A stretch of 64,000 nucleotides of DNA from Algoriphagus hitonicola (GTDB lineage: Bacteria; Bacteroidota; Bacteroidia; Cytophagales; Cyclobacteriaceae). A program made the translations under genes and the position numbers. The notes beneath the pieces were generated by a model. It worked only from the letters and a program-made list of their open reading frames with translations, did not search any database and had not been told where the DNA came from. Where the stretch lies: NCBI RefSeq assembly GCF_900113375.1, contig NZ_FOPC01000001.1, positions 372,001 to 436,000 on the forward strand. The letters are read 5' to 3'. How positions within the stretch are numbered: the stretch's first letter is position 1; each line of letters opens with the position of its first letter. Below, piece after piece: positions 56,125-64,000 of the stretch.

Positions 56125-56793
56125 TTAGCTCAAGGCAAATCGAATCGGTAATCTCATTCTTGTTCTAACTGGACGACCTCGTTGTTTACCAGGTTCCCAT
56201 TTAGGAGCATTTTGTACAACTTTGATTGCTTCTTCATCGCAACCTCCGCCGATACCTCTCAACACGTCCACATCCTGAATCGAACCATCCGTGTTGATAA
56301 CGAATACCACGATTACAGTTCCTTCGATACCCATTCTTCTTGCTTGAGTTGGATATTTAAGGTTCTTTCTTAGGTATTCATTCCAGCCGCTCATTCCACC
56401 GGGAGGGGTAGGTTGAGTTTCCACCACGTCAAAGATTTCGTCAGCTTTTTCCTCAACTGGAGCTTCAGCAATTTCTACTTCTTTGATGACAGTTTCTTCC
56501 TTCACATCCACGTCAAAGTTTACATCGATTTTTTCTTCGATTTCTACTTCATCTGGGATCTCTTGGATGATAGGCTGCTCAACTGGTGGTGGCGGTGGTT
56601 GCTCAGTAATAGGAATATCAAGCAGTTCTTCGAAATTGTCATTGACCATACCTAGATCCTTTAAAGATCCATCGTCAAAAGACTTCCATTCGAAGGCCGC
56701 AAGGGTAGCACCTACAGCAACTGCCAATCCCAAGTTCAGGAACATTCCTGTCTTTTTGGTTAAGTCAGCGCTTGGAGTCTTTTTTGCTTCCAT
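56125..56793 (-). CDS. Energy transducer TonB (copy A)
   Basis: 222 residues. Membrane helix at about 14-34 (GMFLNLGLAVAVGATLAAF), short proline-rich part (EQPPPPPVEQP), strongly acidic linker of EI/EV repeats and TonB domain (LRKNLKYPTQARRMGIEGTV; GGGCDEEAIKVVQNAP; RMRLPIRFALS). It belongs to the TonB gene regularly found beside sprA-gcvH-vanZ in Bacteroidota. It is followed by its own terminator. Confidence 0.93.
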   Translation of the reverse strand: MEAKKTPSADLTKKTGMFLNLGLAVAVGATLAAFEWKSFDDGSLKDLGMVNDNFEELLDIPITEQPPPPPVEQPIIQEIPDEVEIEEKIDVNFDVDVKEETVIKEVEIAEAPVEEKADEIFDVVETQPTPPGGMSGWNEYLRKNLKYPTQARRMGIEGTVIVVFVINTDGSIQDVDVLRGIGGGCDEEAIKVVQNAPKWEPGKQRGRPVRTRMRLPIRFALS

Positions 56794-56859
56794 GGCGAAT
56801 TTGGTTTATACAGGTTAAGTTTATTCTTATTTACTAACAATTGTAAGTAATCTACTGCA

Positions 56860-57228
56860 TTAATGCAAGAGACTAGGGATAGATGGAGTCTTAAAATATG
56901 CTAATATTCCTAAAATTCCACCTAATAAATTGACAATCAGGTCATATTCATCAAAGGATCGATTTCGAATAAATAGCTGCGCTGTCTCAAAGAAAACTCC
57001 TGGTAAAAACCCGAGTAATATAAAGATAGCCCAGTTTAATCGATTCCAATCTTTCAAACGTTGCTTCTTAAATACGCCTGCCCAGAGGTAGGCCAAAAGA
57101 AAAAAGCAAATGAGATGAATGAATTTGTCCTGATAATCGAAGGCATTAACCTCTGGAAATCGATCCCCCGGCGTAAGCATAGCAAAACCCAATAGGATCA
57201 GCCATAGGATACTGGCAGTGAGACGCAA
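56860..57228 (-). CDS. VanZ family protein
   Basis: 122 residues from TTG 57228, eight bases after gcvH; no ATG fits before the first helix. Four membrane helices, with the VanZ marks LTPGDRFPEVNAFDYQDKFIHLICFFLLAYLW (read in parts) and PGVFFETAQLFIRNRSFDEYDLIVNLLGG. Function is unknown in this setting; family members affect resistance to glycopeptides or amphipathic compounds. Confidence 0.85.
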   Translation of the reverse strand: MRLTASILWLILLGFAMLTPGDRFPEVNAFDYQDKFIHLICFFLLAYLWAGVFKKQRLKDWNRLNWAIFILLGFLPGVFFETAQLFIRNRSFDEYDLIVNLLGGILGILAYFKTPSIPSLLH

Positions 57229-57236
57229 GGTTAAGA

Positions 57237-57617
57237 TTAATCTTTTCCGACGAGCTCGGTGTATTCATCCGCACTCAACAAATCTTCAGGAAGATCTCCG
57301 GTGATTTTCACCTTGACCATCCATCCTGATTCGTAGGGAGATTCATTGACTAGCTCTGGAGAACCTTCCAGCTCATCGTTAAACTCAAGGACTTCGCCTG
57401 TGAGTGGCATAAATAGATCAGATACGGTTTTTACGGCTTCGACCGTACCAAAAACTTCTCCGGCTTCGATGGTTTCACCTACGGTTTCTACCTCGACGTA
57501 GACGATGTCTCCCAACTCAGATTGAGCAAATTCGGTGATTCCAATGGTTGCGACATCGCCGTCGATCTTAACCCATTCGTGATCTTTGGTGTACTTTAAT
57601 TCCTGAGGAAAATTCAT
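57237..57617 (-). CDS. gcvH: Glycine cleavage system H protein
   Basis: 126 residues. Lipoyl carrier that moves the aminomethyl group between P, T and L proteins. Full length with [28 protein letters not shown] and the lipoylated Lys in [15 protein letters not shown] (about residue 63). It is 57 bases downstream of sprA, an order conserved in many Bacteroidota although no functional link is known. Confidence 0.97.
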   Translation of the reverse strand: MNFPQELKYTKDHEWVKIDGDVATIGITEFAQSELGDIVYVEVETVGETIEAGEVFGTVEAVKTVSDLFMPLTGEVLEFNDELEGSPELVNESPYESGWMVKVKITGDLPEDLLSADEYTELVGKD

Positions 57618-57674
57618 TTTAGAAAGATTTTATAATCGGGATCAAAAATAAGATGATTCGACACTTTAAAAAAT

Positions 57675-60600
57675 CTATTGAGATAAATTAAATCGTAATT
57701 GTCCTCCAAATGATGTGGTGGCACGCTTATATGCTGTAGTGACCCGGGGATCATTGATCGTTCGGTCAAAATAAATCGTCAGTTCCAGATTTTGATTGAT
57801 GATATATCCAATAGTTGGTCGGAATTGAATATTGAGGTTTCCATTAGTCACTGTACTTTCCTCCTCGATTTTTCGCTGAACTTGCTGCGTATCTCCAATT
57901 TTCAAATCCAGTCGCATTTGCACATCATTTTTTAGGACTGTTTCTCTTCCCTGAATTTTAAAGGGTATTTTCATTCCAGCTTTGGTATAGGCCAGATTGA
58001 CTCCAAAGTCCGTAGTCCGCTGTTCGGTGACTTGGGAATTGGAAAAATTCAAACCCAAAGCACGCTCTTTATTATAATTCACTGCGATGCTGAACCGATC
58101 CTTTGTCAATAAATCCAATCCTATCAAGGGAGCAAAACGCTCTGATAATACTACCTGATTGAGTACAAATATCGGAATATATTGTCCTTCGGTGGTAGTT
58201 CGATCCGCGAGAGGAATATCTTGAAGTCTATTAAATAATTCTAGCCCCTGCTGATATTGGAGGGAATTGGAGAAATTACTCACATCATAGGTCGATGTGT
58301 AGGCATGGGTGATATTGATACTGGAGAAAATATCACTGAGCCCTTTCAATCGGGAAAGCCCTCGGTAATCAATTCGCCAGTTGGGAAGAGGGGTTTTGGG
58401 GAAAGGATTGAGATTAAACTCCGCCGCATTTTTACCCCGATATGCTGCCAAAAACGCGGGGATCAATACATCCTGCCCATTGATGCTGTATTCTCCTCCC
58501 GAATTGAGAGCATCCAACCTGGACTTGATGATGTTTCGATTGTTTTCAAATTCCGTAAAAGCAGGAGAGTTGTTTTGAAAATCATCTCTCGAAAAACTGG
58601 TGCCCAGCATCATCGTGGTGATCGAATAGGATCCAATTCTATTGGGACTTATGGAAACATATTCTCCAGGATTATCCATGGAGTTTCTGAATATTTCCTG
58701 ATAATCCCCACTTTCTCTTCGGGTGGCATTTAAGGTTATTCTAAAATCCTGAAAGGGCTCTACTAATGCCCCTAAACGGAGATTGAAAGACCGGTTTTGA
58801 AGGAAAGGCTGAGTAAGTTCGGCACTTGGTGCAATCTCTCCACGCAAAGCCAGTTCATTTCGAATTTGTGGATTTTGACTTCCAAACAAAAAGGCCAGCC
58901 CAGGATTGGAAAACTCCCTGTCCATGCCCAAAAGTCCCGTATTGGGCATATATCCCGGCAAATAGGTTCCTTCGATTAAGGTATAATTGTAGGTGACTTC
59001 CTTCACCATCATAAGGAATTTCAACAGCTTATTGCTAAAAGGCGTACCGATCGTGTCTTCCGCTGTGATATTTTGCCTGCCTGGTATGCTGGGTCTTTTT
59101 GGAGCATTTAACGCATCCAGTTTTTTGCTTTTGGCATACAGTCGCAGCAGGTCAAATTTCCCAGTCAGGGTTTGTTCTCTCGTATTCTGAATGGTATTTC
59201 CCAGCGTATCCCGTTGACCAATAGCACCGGTCATCCAGGTATAGGTGGCATTGTACCGGTAGTCAGACTGAATCCAGTCCAAGAGTTTTACTTTGTCCAG
59301 TGGAATGGTATAGTTTACATCCAAAATATGATTGTAATTCGTCCTTCGTCCAAAATTCCAGAAGTTGGTTCTCACCGAATCCTGTTTTGCTTCGGTATCC
59401 AAATCGCCTTGCGGCTCATCGATCACAGCCATCACCGAAGCTGAATAATCCGCCCGGAGGTTTTGGGTCAAATCCCAGTTCAAAGTGTAAAAGCGATTCA
59501 TGAAAAATGACTTTTGAAATAATGGATCCACTCCGGTGGAAGTGAGCTGGTCATTTCGATATTGTGATCGGAGAAATCTGCGGTCCACATCCAATCTTGC
59601 CAACATAAGAGTGGGGGAAAGATTGAGATTGAAATCCTTGATCAGTTTCAGATTGGGCGAACTTAACCATTCGAAGTTTTTGAATGGCTCAATAGTTAAT
59701 GGCTTTGGATTAAAAGAATAGGTGATATTTCCCCGGTTTGTTTTGAACTCGTAGTTTTGAATTTGGGCATTGGTTTGGGTCACCGTTCCCACCGAATAGC
59801 TGAATGAAAAATTACTCAAATCGTAAATTCGACTCGGTGCTTCTGGATTGGCTTTTATTTTCCGGATATTATTAAAACTAACGTTTTTTCGTTTCTGCTG
59901 GTCCAAGGCAATTTCCCGATAGGCTTCCCGCTCGGTATCTGTTTCAAATTTGCCCAGCGCCAGCTCAAAGGGAACGTCCGGATTTAGCGGATCAAACTCT
60001 GGTCTCGTCGAGGCATTTTCGATGCTGAAATACATGGGGATGGTAATTCCCAATTGCTCAGGCAAAAGCTTGTGAACATCCACGTTGGTGGAAATATCAT
60101 ACTGGGTAGTGGCTTGTCTAGCCCGCTGGGAAAGACGGGTTTCCAGTCCACCAAACCCAATCGAATTGTGTCGGATCGATGCTGAAACGACCGCTACATC
60201 TGCGATTTTGGCATTCATGTAGGCGTTGGCTGCCCAGCCATTGGATTTGGTGGCTCCGGTTACCCGAAGTTCATTTGCCCAAATACAGACACTTTTACTG
60301 CCCCCGGCTCCTGTCCCTGGATTCCTGACTCCGATCATACTACCTTGAGTCTGATTGAGTTCAGGTCGGCCGACCACAGTAACTTTATATTGCCTGACTT
60401 GCTTAGAATAGGGGAGGTTTAGGGGAATTCGCTGATTATCCCGTTCGATTTTTACATCGACGATTTCTTGGATGGCGATGTCTATTTCATTTTCCAAAGG
60501 CCAGATTTGTCTGGGATCTCGGGTGCCTTTTGGAGTGATGATCAAGGGAACTTCGATTTCGTAATAATTGTCAGTATAATCCGTGCCCAACCGTAAGAAT

Positions 60601-63600
60601 GCAGTCAATTCTCCATCCTGAGCATCTTCACTATCAGCATGGAAAAACATCTTGATCCGCTCAAACTGCACCAAATCTTGTTGGATATTTTTGAATACAG
60701 CTCGGGCATCCCTAGAAGCCAAATCCTCTACACAAATCCTCAGAGATTGCTCGTTTAATCTCCGCTCAACCGTGGAGGTATTGTCCCGATCCCGGATGAT
60801 TCCAGGAGGTAAAACATAAGGGCTTTGGGTATCACTACCCTGAGAATTTTCCTCGATACCCACTACGTCTACGACGACATTGGATACATCTGGTTCCGGA
60901 ATTTCAAAAAATCCACGCTCATACAAGGACTCCTGAAAAACCCGCCATTGACTTCCCACTAATCTGAAATTTGCCATCCGCATGACAACAGGCTGCTCAA
61001 AATCAGTCAAATAAGTCCGCATCCATCGGATGGATTTGAATCCCGTGATATCCCCTTGAGTCCGGTCAGGCTGACGAACAGGAATTCGGAAAAGATACCA
61101 ATCTACATTTTCTCCCGCTTCATTGTGGGTGACTTTATCCACGATGTAGTTTTGCCCCACTTCCATAGTTTCTGGACGAAGGTCGATTTCGTATTCGTAG
61201 TAGTTTTCTAGCTCATTTATGGTATTGTCCGTATTGAGATCCTCATTGTCGGGATTGTTGGTGCCGGATGGGGTATAGGGAAGGTTTTGGTCAGAGGTGA
61301 CCGGAGAGTTCCCTTCCATTCCGTTGAACTTTTTATAGCGCTCTAGAATTTTGACATCATTTTGATCAAACTCTTCATCCAGATAATACTGGAATTGATC
61401 TCCCGAAACATCCTGCAAAATTTGATTTCTAACTTGCTGATTGACATTGAGTCGATCGATAAATCGATCCTGAAAAAAATCAACTTCTTCCTCATTTTTC
61501 AAGCCATCTAATCCTACATCTTGATTTTCACGGGCGGATTCCGAATTGTCAAAAGCCGGAATCAAAAACTGCTCTCTTGTGATTCTTCCCCACTCATTGC
61601 TCCGGGTTTCCGAAGGATCTCCATCTTCGGGAAGTCCATTTTCGAAAGCATGGCTACCATCCTTCATGACATCCTCAGAAATATCTCCAAGGTTGAAAAA
61701 GAGCTTACCCCCGGTAGTATTGTTTTCATTGAAAATCCCATCTAATACCCGACCGTTTTCCCCTTCAATAAAGGGATCCAAAAGCCAAAATTCGATGTAT
61801 TCAATATTCGTCCGGTCAAAATCCACCTCAGTAGTGATCGCTCGGGTTACCCCTCCATAATTTTCTTCGGGATTAGGAAGTAATCCTTCTGCAGTCAAGT
61901 TGGGATTGTAATTATACATTCCCCGCTCACTGGGGAAAAAGGCCATTTCGAAAAGTGGCTGAGGAGTAATAATCACTTCTCGGTCCTGATTTGGGAAAAT
62001 TTCCTGAGGGATGACTCGTCTTACATAATGATTTCTCCTATCCTCTCTGCTGATATTTGGTGGTACTCCTGGACCGTTTTCACGGTAAAAAATATTATCA
62101 ATATTGTACCAGGCTAATCGAGCTCTACGGTAAGTGGTTCCTAGATTGTCTTCAGTCTGAAAACTCAGGTCAAAGCGATTGTCTTCAGTTTGGGGAGTCG
62201 AGGCCAGCTTCCAGTTTTGATTGGCTGCCCCACCCAGATTGAAGGGCGTGATGGCTGCTTCAAAATCATCTATATATGATGCTTGTTCTCCATTGACCCG
62301 ATTGGATGTACCTGGAATAAGATGGGCAAATTCCCCACTGATGGTGACTTGAGACGGCTCTTTGGTATCAGTAAATGGCAACGCATCAGCCAGTCGAGTC
62401 AATAGTCGGGATTCATCGCTGAAATTGGCATCCAAGCCCCATAGACTGTTGCGTAGCGTTTCATTGCCCGTGGCGATACGGGTGACATTGGGACGCTCAT
62501 TCAAATACAAAAATGTACCTCCGATATTGAAATTTTCATTGAAAAGGTAATCCAGACGGGTTCCCAGCAAACTCCGTGTCTGAAAAGAAACCAAGTCAGC
62601 TTTTTCAAAACTGACATTAATTTGTTTGCCGGATTGAAGTATGGCATCATTAATAATTACCAATCGACCTACATTATAATCGATCGTGTAGTCTACCCCT
62701 TCGGTCAGGGGAATATTCCCCGCTTGTACAATCACCGACCCTGGAGAAATATTCAATCCGGGCAATTGGATTTCACTGGCTGATCCGGCAGTAAGTCGGC
62801 CTTTGATAAAAAACTTATTGAGGCGAGTGACTAGTTCTGCATCTGCCTGAGTGGTTTCATAAAGGGTATCGTACACATATTTTTCCCTGAGAACTTCCTC
62901 CGTCGGCAAAAATCTCCGCTCCAAATTTGATCCAAATGGCTCCAACACCGGGAAAATCAACAGACCTCGATTGGAAATCATCGTGATTCCTTCTACAAAG
63001 TCAAAATTCCCATCCGGGGCTGGGTCATTTTGCGGATTGAGATTATCGAGTCCGGTTAATCGGATTAAAGGAACATCTTTTACATTTTCTCCTTCGAGAA
63101 GGGAGGGATTATCCAGTCCAGTACGGTCGTCCCGATAGATTACCTGAAGCTGAAAACCGTCCCTCAATATCTGAGATGCATTGAGGCTGTAGACGTTTTT
63201 CATCATCAAGTCCCAAGTTGGCACTTGTGTACTGATTCGGGCAGGTCGGAGTAGTTTAAGGAAAATCAACTCATCTTCTTGCCGGTTTTGATAATCTTCC
63301 GTCAATTCACCGACTTTATACACCTGACCATTGTAGGTATATTCATAGGACACTGCCAAGACTTCGTCATTCTGAAGTCGACGGAAAAGCGAAAGAAATC
63401 CCAGTTGTTTGTTGAAAAAGAACTCGGTTTCATCCAGTTTTCTTGCACCATTGATTTGTTCAAAATCCACGCCTTTTCGGATACCAAGCGCATCTTCCAT
63501 GGATCTGGATCCCGTATCGAAAGGCCTGAAAGATGGATTTCCTGTGATGTTTTGAAACAGGCTGTTGGCAGTATTGCTTGCCGGATCATTGGGGTTTCCA

Positions 63601-64000
63601 GGACCGATATTAGGATTATCAGGATTGAGTAAAACTCGGCCTTCCCCCAAATCCATAAAAGCGGCAAAGTTTCTGAGTGTCTCGGTATTGGCAGCCCGAT
63701 TCATGATGTAAACCTCTATTCGGGTGATATTTACTCCGGATAAAACCTGAGGCAGTCCTCGCAACCAACGTTCGTAATTTTCTCTGAAAAAATGGGAAAG
63801 AAAGAAATGCCGATTTTCATCGTATTTTGAAGCTTGAATATCAAAACTCCTGCCTTGTCCATTCGCATCGATGACCAGATTGTCCCTCCGGCCACGTTGA
63901 GTAGAAGCTACCGCTGTGACGCCAAGTTTACCAAATTGCATTTGGGTTTTGACCCCAAATAAATTCTGTGCACCCTGAATCAATCGATTTTGTACGGGCA
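57675..64000 (-). CDS. sprA: T9SS translocon protein SprA (N-terminus beyond right edge)
   Basis: The frame is open past the window end (the residues before 63983 read PVQNRL), leaving about 2108 of the roughly 2400 residues usual for SprA. Diagnostic text includes LIQGAQNLFGVKTQMQFGKL, GLDANFSDESRLLTRL, INGEQASYIDDFE-type (here RVNGEQASYIDDFEA) and the C-terminal barrel strands ending GGQLRFNLSQ. SprA is the giant single-chain outer-membrane barrel through which T9SS cargo passes; it binds PorV on its side gate. It is also needed for gliding. Intact as far as visible. Confidence 0.96.
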   Translation of the reverse strand, partial: PVQNRLIQGAQNLFGVKTQMQFGKLGVTAVASTQRGRRDNLVIDANGQGRSFDIQASKYDENRHFFLSHFFRENYERWLRGLPQVLSGVNITRIEVYIMNRAANTETLRNFAAFMDLGEGRVLLNPDNPNIGPGNPNDPASNTANSLFQNITGNPSFRPFDTGSRSMEDALGIRKGVDFEQINGARKLDETEFFFNKQLGFLSLFRRLQNDEVLAVSYEYTYNGQVYKVGELTEDYQNRQEDELIFLKLLRPARISTQVPTWDLMMKNVYSLNASQILRDGFQLQVIYRDDRTGLDNPSLLEGENVKDVPLIRLTGLDNLNPQNDPAPDGNFDFVEGITMISNRGLLIFPVLEPFGSNLERRFLPTEEVLREKYVYDTLYETTQADAELVTRLNKFFIKGRLTAGSASEIQLPGLNISPGSVIVQAGNIPLTEGVDYTIDYNVGRLVIINDAILQSGKQINVSFEKADLVSFQTRSLLGTRLDYLFNENFNIGGTFLYLNERPNVTRIATGNETLRNSLWGLDANFSDESRLLTRLADALPFTDTKEPSQVTISGEFAHLIPGTSNRVNGEQASYIDDFEAAITPFNLGGAANQNWKLASTPQTEDNRFDLSFQTEDNLGTTYRRARLAWYNIDNIFYRENGPGVPPNISREDRRNHYVRRVIPQEIFPNQDREVIITPQPLFEMAFFPSERGMYNYNPNLTAEGLLPNPEENYGGVTRAITTEVDFDRTNIEYIEFWLLDPFIEGENGRVLDGIFNENNTTGGKLFFNLGDISEDVMKDGSHAFENGLPEDGDPSETRSNEWGRITREQFLIPAFDNSESARENQDVGLDGLKNEEEVDFFQDRFIDRLNVNQQVRNQILQDVSGDQFQYYLDEEFDQNDVKILERYKKFNGMEGNSPVTSDQNLPYTPSGTNNPDNEDLNTDNTINELENYYEYEIDLRPETMEVGQNYIVDKVTHNEAGENVDWYLFRIPVRQPDRTQGDITGFKSIRWMRTYLTDFEQPVVMRMANFRLVGSQWRVFQESLYERGFFEIPEPDVSNVVVDVVGIEENSQGSDTQSPYVLPPGIIRDRDNTSTVERRLNEQSLRICVEDLASRDARAVFKNIQQDLVQFERIKMFFHADSEDAQDGELTAFLRLGTDYTDNYYEIEVPLIITPKGTRDPRQIWPLENEIDIAIQEIVDVKIERDNQRIPLNLPYSKQVRQYKVTVVGRPELNQTQGSMIGVRNPGTGAGGSKSVCIWANELRVTGATKSNGWAANAYMNAKIADVAVVSASIRHNSIGFGGLETRLSQRARQATTQYDISTNVDVHKLLPEQLGITIPMYFSIENASTRPEFDPLNPDVPFELALGKFETDTEREAYREIALDQQKRKNVSFNNIRKIKANPEAPSRIYDLSNFSFSYSVGTVTQTNAQIQNYEFKTNRGNITYSFNPKPLTIEPFKNFEWLSSPNLKLIKDFNLNLSPTLMLARLDVDRRFLRSQYRNDQLTSTGVDPLFQKSFFMNRFYTLNWDLTQNLRADYSASVMAVIDEPQGDLDTEAKQDSVRTNFWNFGRRTNYNHILDVNYTIPLDKVKLLDWIQSDYRYNATYTWMTGAIGQRDTLGNTIQNTREQTLTGKFDLLRLYAKSKKLDALNAPKRPSIPGRQNITAEDTIGTPFSNKLLKFLMMVKEVTYNYTLIEGTYLPGYMPNTGLLGMDREFSNPGLAFLFGSQNPQIRNELALRGEIAPSAELTQPFLQNRSFNLRLGALVEPFQDFRITLNATRRESGDYQEIFRNSMDNPGEYVSISPNRIGSYSITTMMLGTSFSRDDFQNNSPAFTEFENNRNIIKSRLDALNSGGEYSINGQDVLIPAFLAAYRGKNAAEFNLNPFPKTPLPNWRIDYRGLSRLKGLSDIFSSINITHAYTSTYDVSNFSNSLQYQQGLELFNRLQDIPLADRTTTEGQYIPIFVLNQVVLSERFAPLIGLDLLTKDRFSIAVNYNKERALGLNFSNSQVTEQRTTDFGVNLAYTKAGMKIPFKIQGRETVLKNDVQMRLDLKIGDTQQVQRKIEEESTVTNGNLNIQFRPTIGYIINQNLELTIYFDRTINDPRVTTAYKRATTSFGGQLRFNLSQ

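Noticed and set aside
1..64000. tRNA, rRNA, CRISPR array, riboswitch or prophage
   Set aside because: Reading the gaps on both strands showed no cloverleaf, spaced repeats, known aptamer core or phage genes; all gaps are under about 300 bases.

Overview
The window looks like chromosomal DNA from a gliding, type IX secretion (T9SS)-bearing member of the Bacteroidota, most likely Cytophagales (Cyclobacteriaceae/Algoriphagus-like). This is inferred from sprA, porU and porV, the DUF4494, Mpo1-like and M56/BlaI families, the shape of the TonB proteins, the near absence of Shine-Dalgarno sites, and promoters fitting TTTG-N19-TAnnTTTG. No 16S rRNA or other marker fixes the species. Coding density is very high and no gene-free stretch exceeds about 300 bases. 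I saw no tRNA or rRNA gene, CRISPR array, prophage or intact insertion sequence.

Layout. 1-4.6 kb: the 5' part of a tamB-like gene running left, head to head with a tsaD-smpB-SH3/NlpC-like-HNH-lipocalin-like run. 4.6-7.8 kb: rnhB behind a GH63-type glucosidase. 7.9-10.6 kb: a BlaI repressor and M56 (BlaR1-like) sensor, the latter cut by an in-frame stop. 10.6-12.6 kb: a GT-B glycosyltransferase with an LpxH-like phosphoesterase. 12.9-17.5 kb: a secreted S9 peptidase, a GT39 membrane glycosyltransferase and a small secreted protein. 17.8-20.6 kb: an NtrB/NtrC-type two-component pair with an inverted-repeat upstream site. 20.7-28.5 kb: housekeeping genes (FKBP, lpxH, ftsH, rsfS, birA, ahcY) and a lipoprotein. 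28.5-38.7 kb: single metabolic and membrane genes (dienoyl-CoA reductase-like SDR, PAS protein, HD hydrolase, DUF4494, membrane patatin, Mpo1-like, FAD oxidoreductase, NhaC, 3'-5' exonuclease, YigZ). 38.7-41 kb: a small surface-sugar group (FdtA-like, FemAB/GNAT-like, GT2).

41-48 kb: a tightly overlapping leftward operon, MBL hydrolase-pssA-porU-porV-M16, which carries the T9SS sortase and its partner. 48.2-53.4 kb: an FAD oxidoreductase, a large protein joining a degenerate gluzincin, a TolB-like propeller and an outer-membrane barrel, and a YicC nuclease. 53.5-64 kb: a D-aminoacylase-like lipoprotein, a 106-bp MITE-like repeat, tandem TonB genes, VanZ, gcvH and most of sprA, which runs off the right edge.

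The recurring theme is envelope biogenesis: TamB, two LpxH-like enzymes, PssA, PorU/PorV/SprA, TonB and an Omp85-like fusion. I did not find a clearly new multi-gene system. The most notable points are the nonsense-split BlaR1-like sensor whose operators sit on the promoter boxes, several pseudoenzymes (NlpC/P60-like, M16, gluzincin), and the coupling of pssA to porU/porV.
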